From: Amorphophallus konjac
Taxonomy: Eukaryota > Streptophyta > Magnoliopsida > Alismatales > Araceae
Direction of reading: 5' to 3'
DNA: 64,000 nucleotides
Assembly (NCBI GenBank): GCA_022559845.1
Contig: CM040125.1
Coordinates: forward strand, 325,879,829-325,943,828
Shown: in pieces, positions 56,146 to 64,000 of the stretch
Layout of the letters: each line of letters starts with the position of its first letter
How positions within the stretch are numbered: position 1 is the first letter of the stretch
Notes under the pieces: model-generated
Told to the model about the DNA's origin: nothing
Database searches by the model: none
Seen by the model: only the letters and a program-made list of their open reading frames with translations
Position numbers and translations under genes: made by a program

Positions 56146-56607
56146 ATCTCAGTTGTTGTTTTTGACTTGAATAGAAGGCTGCTTCTTTCTTTCTAACCCT
56201 CCCCCCTTGCTTTTTGATGATGTCAAAGGGGGAGAAAATATTAGGCGTATTAGCTTTTTGTTAGCTTCCTTCTTTCCTTCTGATGCTTGTGTATCTTATG
56301 ATGCATGCGTGCATGCGTGCTTGATTGTGTGAACACAAGCATTCACATCCATGTTCTTGTCAAGTTTACGTTTTAAGTGTATCTAGTGTCTTATGTGGTT
56401 AAGTGTGTCTAGGTAATTGCATCTGGTGTCATTCTGTGTATGTTCTATGTCACTGTGTTGCCATGGTAATGGACAATGAAATTTCAGATGAATTAAATGA
56501 CATTCAACTATCTATGACATTTACTTTTGCGTGTGAAATAAATGATTGGCTTGCCCCTACTATCTTGATTCTCATTCAGGTGTTGCCATCATCGAAAAAG
56601 GGGAGAT
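56146..56607 (+). other. 3' UTR and polypurine tract before the Co2-type LTR
   Basis: Short untranslated region with CAAAGGGGGAGAAAA at about 56225 and a final polypurine tract AAAAAGGGGAGAT (56595-56607) that abuts the LTR start. Confidence 0.82.
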
Positions 56608-57062
56608 TGTTGACTTCCCATGTTATTTTTGATGACATGTGTATTTTGATGATGACAATCATTATAATTGATGTACTTTATTACATGCATTGAAGTTACT
56701 CGAACAACTGTTGATTTCATGATCATGTTACTTTCACAATGAGACTAATTTGGTTTTGAGTCACTTTGCAGAAAATTGAAGTCCAGGGCAAAGAATTTAA
56801 GTGGTCACCAAGCCTAAGGTAAAGTTACATTTATGTCTTGGCAAGAGGACTAAAACATGTTAAACTTTCATCCTTATAGGACATAGGTCGGCCTTCTGTT
56901 GAGGAGAGGTCTGTGGGAAGAATGCATGTCGTTTCTGAATAATGACTCTCCGTATTCTATGTGTTTTGATGCTGGCAATAGTTCATATTTTGCTAAATTC
57001 TGATTATATTTTGTTACTGGCAATAGTTCATTCAATGCTTAATTTTGATATTCATAACCTTG

Positions 57063-57905
57063 CATTGTAGCATAAAGGTCAGTGGACTTCATGTTGTTGC
57101 GTCTATCAGGACGATGCACCTCTTGCTTACCCACAAGCAAAAGTCGACTCATAGAGTCGACACACTAGGCCGTGCATAGTCTCATCAGTCATCATATAGG
57201 TCGGTGCACATTCTGGTTTGTTCTTTGTTAAGGTCAGTGCACATTATGCCTTAGCCATTCAGAGGTCAGTGCATGTTATCACCTAAGTCCGTGCACTTCA
57301 CTATAGCAAAGTCAGTGCATATTAATTAGGGCTTGCATCAACTAAGGTCGATGCTATCTCTAGGTCAGTGCACGTTTTACTTCATGTACATGCACACATA
57401 GTCGATGCTATTTCCTGTAGCACACTAGTGAAGGTCGGTGCTAGTTTTTGTCTAAGGTACATCTGAGGTCGATGCACATTTGCATTGGACTGATCTAAAG
57501 TCTGCACATTTCACTGTAGTAGGTCAGTGCATATCCATCACATGTTCATAGGAAGGTCGGTGCATCTTCTACTTTATGCATATAGGTCTGTGCATATATG
57601 CTCACTAAGTCTGTGCATGTTTACATAGAGGTCGGTGCAAGTTGTGTTCTGAGCCAAGCAAGGTCTGTGCACATCATGCCTGTGTAGAACTCAGGTCGGT
57701 GCTAGTTGCACCTTGTGCATGCCAGGGTCGGTGCATGTTGCATACTGAAGTCAGTGCATATTGGTTATAGGCATGACTTAGGTTGGTGCTAGTTTCACCT
57801 TGTGCATGGTCGGGTCGGTGCTAGCTGCATAATAGGTCTGTGCTAGTTGAACTTAGTATAAACCAAGGTCAGTGCATGTTACATGTATGGTCAGTGCAAG
57901 CATGA
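57063..57905 (+). repeat. AGGTCGGTGCA repeat array
   Basis: About 25 degenerate copies of AGGTCRGTGCAYRTT at irregular 20-40 bp spacing. Variants include AAGTCTGTGCA, which links it to the AAGTCTRTACA array of the Co1 LTR. Confidence 0.8.
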
Positions 57906-58196
57906 AAAGTCGACTCTAAGAGTCGACAATTTATTTTAGGTGTTTGGTTAACTCTGTATGCATAATAACTATGTTTTTCTTTACTAAAACCACATGAATT
58001 TGAGGATGCACATGATCCAATAAGTGAAGCACGTGCTCCAGAAATTTTCTGATGGGCTCAAGATCCCAGGAACCAATGATTGGGCACGTGGATAGCAATC
58101 TCTCACAGCCTGACACGTGGACCCCAAAGGAGCGCTGCTTTTCAAATTCATTGGGCGGGAAACGTGGTTTCCACGCGCCCATCTCTTGGAAGCCTC

Positions 58197-58204
58197 TATA
58201 TATA
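58197..58204 (+). promoter_or_regulatory. TATA box of Co2 LTR
   Basis: TATATATA about 80 bp after the last G-box. The solo LTR is inserted about 55 bp downstream, close to where transcription would start. Confidence 0.75.
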
Positions 58205-58256
58205 GATGCTGGTCGCATAGAAGACAGAATGTGAGAACAGAAGACCAGAGGGAGTA

Positions 58257-58261
58257 TATAG
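58257..58261. repeat. Target-site duplication of solo LTR, left
   Basis: TATAG, repeated at 59939-59943. Confidence 0.88.
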
Positions 58262-59042
58262 TGTTGTGCCCATGTGGTCAATTGAGTCATCTTGTGGTCA
58301 CTTGGGTCATTCGACATCATCCTGTGGTCATTTGAGTTATTTGATATTCTTGGTTTTGATAATGGCTAAACACTGTAAGTCATTGATGTTTTACCACTCT
58401 TATATGACTAAACTACTTGATGTTCTTTCATGATAGATATGCCAAGGAATGGAGTGGAGATGGCAAAAGTGAAAGCTCAATGATTGCGCCCTCGCATGCG
58501 GATTGACCTGCCCGGTCAGGTCACGGGGGTCAAGGGGGCAGCGCCCCTTGCGGGGGTTTCCGGGGGCGGAGCCCCCGGAACAAATTTTTGATTGAAGACT
58601 CAATAATAAAACTTCAAGACAGTCAAGGTTGATGCCACAGATGAGAACGGACTGCTAAAGGACTCAAGCGACGAAGCTAAAGAGGTTAACGGGCCGACCC
58701 GGGAAAACCCGAGGTCTGCCAGGCTGGCGGTCGACCGCAAGCACAGGGGCGATCGACCGCCCCAGCCAGCAGACCACTGTCTACATGAGTCTCAGTGGCG
58801 GTCGACCGTCAGCCTAGTAGCGGTCGACCGAAAATTCCAGGGACCATCCGTCTACAACGTTTCTCAGTAGCGATCGACCGCCAACTTCTGCAGGTCGACC
58901 GCCAGCCCCGAGCCTTCAATGTTGACTTTATTTTCCACTTCGAGAAGAGCCCCTTTCCTTGTATTTGTTTAACCCCAAAGTCACCCAATCCCCCATGGAT
59001 TGTGGATCTGGTCTGAAGGATGTCCAAGGACCATTCAAAGTC

Positions 59043-59049
59043 TATAAAA
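59043..59049 (+). promoter_or_regulatory. TATA box of solo LTR
   Basis: TATAAAA, about 140 bp downstream of the last GGTCGACCG repeat. Confidence 0.65.
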
Positions 59050-59649
59050 CCAACACAAGGAGGGTTAGAAACCCTAATGCTTCAAGGGGATTCAAGGAAG
59101 GCTACAAGGGTGTGTTCAAAGGTGAGGAGTTCGAGTACTGTAGCTATGAACAGTACTACGGGAAGAAGCTTCTTCATCCTCAAGTGATTCAAGATTCTTC
59201 ATCCTCAAGTGATTCAAGCTTCTTCAAGAGGAGATCAAACCCAAGCCAAGAGAAGATAAAGCTGCATCCTTCATCTTCTTCATCAACTCAAGAAGATCAA
59301 AAGGAAGATCGAAGCTACATCCATAGTCTTCCTCATCAACTAGAAGAGATTCAAGGAAGATCATCTCTCAAGGAAGAAGACATCATCGAAGCATCAGATT
59401 CAAGCTCCTGCAACCCAGAAAAGATCTTTTTACTTTGAGTATATTCTATATCTTGTTTGAGTGATTTCATATTTGTTCTCTTTTCATTTTCATTCAAACA
59501 TTTGGAACTGAAGATCGTCCCTACCGGTGGTTAGTAGGAAGGCAATCGAAAGTTGTCCGATCTGCGGTGTTGATGTCCCTACCTGTGGTTAGTAGGAAGA
59601 CAATCGGAGATCTTTCCGATTTACGGTTCAGTGCGTGGCACTAGTGGAG

Positions 59650-59705
59650 CCTCACCGGATTTGGTGAGGGGTGGACGTAGGACTGGGGATTCAGTCCGAA
59701 CCACC
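59650..59705 (+). other. Twin-hairpin element, solo LTR
   Basis: Stem 1 CCTCACC/GGTGAGG; stem 2 GGTGG-ACGTA-GGACTG...CAGTCC-GAA-CCACC, a 6-bp inner stem with a sequence unlike the other families. Confidence 0.68.
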
Positions 59706-59938
59706 TTAAAATCCTTTGTGTTGTGGTTTGATTGTGTGATTGATTTATTTTAGATGCATGCTTAGGTTCAATATCCATATTGTGAAATCATATTTCTAAG
59801 CAAATCATTTTATACGTCGCTAAGCTAGTTGTATTCCGCTGCAATTATTTTTAACTAGCTATATAGAGGGTTACATTACGAAAAGAGGGGCAGATCTATT
59901 CACCCCTCCCCTCTAGATCCGCTGTCCACTATTCAACA

Positions 59939-60949
59939 TATAGAAGATTGAAGTGAGAGCTGAGAAGATTTTCGAAGAGGCCTGAAGGTAGCTGTGCTGA
60001 GAGAAAAGAGCTGAGAGAGCAGAGAGAGTTAAAAGAGAGGAGAGCCTTCGTGGAGCTGAGGGAGATCTGTGATTGCTGCTGAAGTGAATTTGGAGGAGAA
60101 ATAAAGTATCAAAATTCTGAGAGGTTGGTCTTCGACTGTTGGATCAAATCCAGAGTTGAATTGCTCATTGAGAGCTATAGATCTTTTATCTGTTTTGCAT
60201 CTTTATTTCTTTGTTTCTGTTCTTTCCATTATATTTTTGTAAGCTACGAATCAGCGGACGAGGGTGTGTCCCTTGGAGAGCAAGCTGTGAGGCTCAACGG
60301 TCTGGGATTGTATTCCCCAAAGCTGTGGATCAGCGGTGTGTAGGGATTCGATCCCCGAAGCTGTGGATCAGCGGATTTAAGCTGTGTGTCAGCAGTGAAG
60401 CCACACTTAGTTAAGTGTGGGGTGGACGTAGATCTCTGGGTAGAGATCGAACCACCTAAAAATACTTTGCCTCGTGGTTGATTGTTAATCATTCTATTCT
60501 TCGCGTAGATGAATGCTTAAGGGTCGAATTATTTTCTGGTCCAGTAATTCCTGATTTCATCTTCTATCATCATCTAATCGAGTTACTTGATCCATTAGAC
60601 TAAGTATATCAAAAGCTGTGACTGGAAGGTTTGGCAAAGCCAATCTGGAACGTCACTTTTTGTGTGAGAGATCTACGATCCGTAACTCTGCCCAGTACTT
60701 GGTTTATGGATTTTTAATCTCGCTAAGATGATGATTAGTGAAATCATCTAACAACTGTAGTTCTGATCTGTTATGTTCTTGTTTGATTTTAATCATAACT
60801 ATATTGTTGATCTGCGGATACTTAGTTGTTTACTGAATTCTTTATAAACTGCTGGTAGTTGCTTCGAACTTAATTTCTGCATTATTAAGTTCTTTTAATT
60901 GGCAATTTATTTGGGATAGATCTATTCACCCCCCTCTAGATATATATCA
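59939..60949 (+). repeat. 5' LTR of Co2, second part
   Basis: Begins with the TATAG duplication and continues the Co2 LTR: AG-rich leader, hairpin units (60240-60400), twin hairpin (60401-60456) and the terminal C-loop hairpin (60920-60941), ending ATATATCA at 60949. With the first part the LTR is about 2.66 kb. Confidence 0.85.
60401..60456 (+). other. Twin-hairpin element, Co2 LTR
   Basis: Stem 1 CCACACTT-AGTT-AAGTGTGG (8 bp perfect); stem 2 GGTGG-ACGTA-GATCTCT-GGGT-AGAGATC-GAA-CCACC, with a 7-bp inner stem. Confidence 0.7.
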
Positions 60950-60951
60950 TG

Positions 60952-60964
60952 TGGTATCAGAGCC
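60952..60964 (+). promoter_or_regulatory. Primer-binding site of Co2
   Basis: TGGTATCAGAGCC two bases after the LTR end; gag ATG 43 bases later. Confidence 0.92.
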
Positions 60965-61006
60965 TAACTTTTCTGCAGGGACTAACATCCTGAAGAGATA
61001 GACATT

Positions 61007-63408
61007 ATGGATGCTAGAGGAATGACAGTTGAAGGACATTCTACAACCAAGCCTCCGTACTTCGATGGGTTAAACTATGCATACTGGAAGAACCGTATGC
61101 AAGTCTACTTGAGGGCGAAGGATTATGAGATTTGGAGAGTTGTTAGCAAGGGTCCCTTCAATTTTTCTGAGAATGAGGAATTATGGACCCGAGAAGAGAT
61201 CAGGAAGTCAACTCTGAATTGGAGTGCCATCAACGCCATCCAGTATGCTCTTCATCCCATAGAGTTCTCTAGGATATCATCTTGTTCTACAGCTAAGGAG
61301 ATGTGGGATAAACTAGAAGTTATATACGAAGGGACATCTCAGGTGAGAGAGACTAAAGCCAACATGCTAGTCTCTGAGTATGAGGCATTTAGGATGAAGC
61401 AGAATGAGTCCATTAAAGAGATGTATGCTCGCCTCATGATTATCACCAACAGTCTTAGAAGTCTCGGGAAGATCTATTCTGAATATGAGTTGGTGAGAAA
61501 AATTATGCGTTCTCTAACTCCGATTTGGCACACCAAGGCTACAGTGATTGAGGAGTCTAGGGACTTGAAGAATACCAAGGTCGATGAGTTGATTGGTTCA
61601 CTCATGACATATGAGATGAACCTGCCAAAGCAAGATGAGCTGGAGAAAAGGAAGAAACCCATTGCATTGAAGGCAACATCTAGTAGCAAGGGGTCATCCA
61701 GTGAAAGTGGCTCTTCTGGATCTAATTGCTATGCTGACCCGTCAGTTTAAAAGATTTCTGAGAAATGAAGGAAGACAATTCAGAAGGAAAAATCAGAATG
61801 GCATGAGATATTCAAGGTATAAATCTAGTTCTGCCAAAAAGAATGATACTAATGTTTGTTATCATTGCAGGAGATCTGGCCATATGAAGGCAGATTGTCC
61901 AGAGCTGAAAAAGGAAAAGCCAAAAATGAAGAATAATAAAGGAAAGGCTATGATCAGTACTTGGAGTGACGAGGATGAGGGCAGTCACACCTGCACCTCT
62001 GAAAGTGAAGAGGAAAGAAGCCAAATCTGTTTAATGGCAAAGAGCAGTGAAAATGATGAAGATGATCATGTAACTTCTCCCTTTGATAATTACACTATTT
62101 CTGATTGGGAGGGTGCATATGCTGAACTTTTTGATAAATTTGATGATGTAAAAAATGAGAATAGGCATTTAAAAAGGAAAGTTAATTCTCTCATGAATGA
62201 TACTACATTATCTGATAAAATTGCCTATCTTCAAACTAAAAATGATGTGTTAAAGAAATCTTGTGATGAATCTGATAAAATAAAAATTGCTTTGATTGAT
62301 GCTAGAAAAGAAAATGAAATACTGAAAAATGTTGTTGATGATCTGAAGCTTAGATTGCATAATTTTGAAAAGGAAATGAAAATTGTGAATGAAAAATATG
62401 ATGCAGTGTTGGGGGTAAACACTGAGTTAAAGAAGAATATAGAGTCTAGAAAATCAAAATAAGGACAAACAACAAACTATTGAGAGCATGACCCAAGGGA
62501 CTGAAAATCTGAATGCTCTCTTGGGAACTAAGGTGAATTTTAGAAGAGAGGGGCTAGGTTTCAATCCTACTGCTAAAAAGAGTTTTGAAATCAAGACTGT
62601 TTCATTTGTAGCTGAAAAGGGAAAAGGACCTCTCATTAAAATGAACAGTGGAAATACTCCAGAAAAGTCTGCTAACTTCAAAATGCCCAGTGCCAAGGAC
62701 AAGGGCAAACAGAAAATTAATGTGTCTAATAGCACACATTGTCTCACACCTCAGGGCATATTTCAGGTTAGAGGTCAATCTTGATATACACCAAAACTCC
62801 AGGCTAGGTTCATTAAGTCTCCACAGAAAAATCAGAGAAAGACCCAATTTATACCCATGCATACTTCAAGTGGGCCTAAAGTGTTCAGCAGACAGGACTC
62901 AAACAGAGGTAACTCAGGTCAACCCTACTATCCCAGAACTCCAACTTACACTCCATACCAATTCACAAATTATCATCAATTCAGTAAGTCTGGCAGGGAT
63001 AGAGCTAGTTTAAGGTCAGCCCATCATTCACACCCTAGTCAGAATTTCAGATCTTATGATGGGAAGTGGTTTGAGCAAGTCAAGCATAGAAATCCAAGAA
63101 ACCACAGTTACTATGTTCAGTCTAGGACCACCACTGGATACACCACAATGAATGCTCATTGGCCTAGGCACTGGCACAAGCATGCTCAATCTGTTAATAA
63201 CAATGTTGTCAGGACACAGAACAGAACATGAAAGATTCAAGCTGTGAATGCTGAAAAGAAGAATAACAACAGCAAGAAAACAAATAAATCCACCAAACAA
63301 ATAACACCCAAACAGATGTGGATTCCAAAGTAATTGTTGTCATGTTTAAATAATGTTACTTCCGTTCTGGAGCCCAAATGTTTTTGGATTCCAAATTCTT
63401 CTGCTTAA
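61007..63408 (+). pseudogene. Co2 gag (SIRE-type copia)
   Basis: Close relative of Co1 gag: MDARGMTVEGHSTTKPPYFD, YWKNRMQVYLRAKDYEIW, SAKEMWDK-type core, MKQNESIKEMYARL, SLTPIWHTKATVIEE. The first ~230 codons are open. A frameshift near 61700 leads to the basic region and an intact zinc knuckle CYHCRRSGHMKADC (about 61857-61898). An acidic stretch and a coiled coil (about 62090-62450) follow; a second frameshift near 62455, and stops at about 62782, 63229 and 63330, break the rest. The end is a TAA at 63406-63408, in the same place as in Co1. Confidence 0.9.
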
Positions 63409-64000
63409 TTGTCATTGCAGGTATGCCTGGCAGCCAAGCACAATATGTGGTACTTGGACAGTGGCTGCTCTAGGCACATGACTAGGGACAAGGCTAAATT
63501 TTGCATGTTGGTCGAAAAGAGTGCAGGACAGGTCACCTTTGGAGGTAATACCAAAGGAAAAATCATTGGGTCAGGTAAGGTAGGTAAGTGTACTACCTAC
63601 TGTGTTGATGAAGTATTGCTGGTTGAAGGTCTTGCTTATAATCTGCATAGCATTAGCCAGCTTTGTGATAAAGGTCATAGAGTAATTTTTGATTCTCATG
63701 GTTGCAACATCTATGAACCTAATTCTGATATTGTTAAGTTTTCTGGTAAGAGAGTGAATAATATCTACTTGGTAGATTTAGATGACATTGCACATTCCAA
63801 TCTTTGTCTTACTGCAAATAAAGATGACTCGGCATATCTTTGGCATCGTAGACTAGGCCATGCCAGTTACACTGTTCTTCATAAATTGAATAAACACTGC
63901 ATGGTTAGAGGTCTTCCTGAAATCTCTTTTAAAAAGGAAAATAAAATATGTGATGTATGCACCCAGTCCAAGCAAACTAGGAAGTCATTCAAATCCCGAA
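63409..64000 (+). pseudogene. Co2 pol, 5' part (protease and pre-integrase)
   Basis: After the conserved TAA the frame stays open to the end of the window: VCLAAKHNMWYLDSGCSR with the protease DSG, LLVEGLAYNLHSISQLCDKG, LWHRRLGHASYTVLHKLNKH and CDVCTQSKQTRKSF. The rest of integrase, RT and RNase H would lie to the right. No stop is seen within this segment, so it is better kept than the Co1 copy; the element as a whole is still broken in gag. Confidence 0.88.

Larger units (their letters stand above)
56608..58261 (+). repeat. 5' LTR of Co2, first part
   Basis: Starts TGTTGACTTCCC after a polypurine tract. U3 holds the AGGTCGGTGCA array (57063-57905), bracketed by GTCGACTC-NNN-GAGTCGAC palindromes (57143-57161, 57909-57927), then three G-boxes (58030, 58085, 58114) and TATATATA at 58197. 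Interrupted at 58261 by a solo LTR. It is preceded by the 3' end of one element and followed by the PBS of Co2, so it is shared. Confidence 0.88.
58262..59938 (+). mobile_element. Solo LTR inserted in the Co2 LTR (1,677 bp)
   Basis: TGTTGTGCCC...TTCAACA with the direct 5-bp duplication TATAG on both sides and no internal region: a solo LTR. It has GCGGTCGACCGC-type palindromes (58727-58900), a perfect 10-bp stem TTCCGGGGGC/GCCCCCGGAA (58558-58580), TATAAAA at 59043, a 25-bp tandem duplication (59168-59220), the hairpin string (59516-59649), twin hairpin (59650-59705) and terminal C-loop hairpin (59893-59919). The open frame 58959-59438 is low-complexity leader and I do not call it a gene. Confidence 0.9.

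Noticed and set aside
57063..57905. CRISPR-like array of short repeats
   Set aside because: Units are degenerate, 11-15 bp, irregularly spaced, in a plant LTR promoter with no cas genes.
58536..58583. Organelle DNA insertion
   Set aside because: Only a short G+C-rich fold-back is seen; no organelle gene sequence can be recognised, so the idea is unsupported.
58959..59438. Open frame of 159 codons, serine- and glutamate-rich
   Set aside because: It overlaps the TATA and leader of the solo LTR; low-complexity GA/TC-rich sequence, no domain.

Overview
The window is repeat-rich nuclear DNA of a flowering plant, made almost entirely of nested and broken LTR retrotransposons. I see no host gene, tRNA, rRNA or CRISPR array. 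The plant origin follows from the element types: Ty3/gypsy elements and SIRE/Maximus-type Ty1/copia elements. All recognisable primer-binding sites (PBS) match the 3' end of initiator tRNA-Met (TGGTATCAGAGC), and the copia LTRs share the plant SIRE motifs GGTGGAYGTAGG...CCGAACCACC and TTCACCCCCCTCT. I cannot name the species.

Layout. (1) 1-~3542: 5' part of a minus-strand gypsy element (Gy1): gag, PBS, LTR. (2) 3584-13089: a decayed plus-strand gypsy element (Gy2): gag, protease, RT, RNase H and integrase, then a 3.2-kb LTR followed by another PBS and leader. (3) 13090-13189: 100 Ns. (4) 13190-26155: a SIRE element (Co1) with complete but broken gag-pol and 3' LTR. Its 5' LTR is cut to 65 bp and joined head-to-head to an inverted second copy of its own 3' half, giving a ~3.45-kb inverted repeat around a ~3.7-kb centre. 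(5) 26156-28291: partial related LTR, a TRIM-like remnant and an inverted LTR end. (6) 28292-29741: unrecognised. (7) 29742-55401: two plus-strand gag-only elements (NA1, then NA2) of one lineage; the 5' LTR of NA2 is interrupted by a complete minus-strand gag-only element (NA3, 37915-45707, target duplication TGGAA). (8) 55402-56607: 3' end of another SIRE element with an envelope-like ORF remnant. (9) 56608-64000: SIRE element Co2: LTR (interrupted by a solo LTR with target duplication TATAG), PBS, gag and start of pol, running off the window.

How the parts work together. The full elements (Co1, Co2) once encoded gag, protease, integrase, RT and RNase H. The gag-only elements (NA1-NA3) encode a different, longer gag with a coiled coil and three to five zinc knuckles and no pol, so they must have used enzymes supplied in trans. 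Every reading frame here is now interrupted.

The most interesting signal is not protein coding. The copia LTRs, otherwise strongly diverged between families, share an RNA-like architecture with compensatory base changes: a string of short perfect hairpins, then two adjacent hairpins, the second with an AYGTA/GAA internal loop, and finally a hairpin at the LTR end that presents a C-rich loop just before the PBS. The 3' untranslated regions carry a further set of covarying stem-loops. The promoter-side parts of the LTRs carry family-specific palindromes built on GTCGAC. All comparisons were made by eye; no alignment, folding or database search was run.
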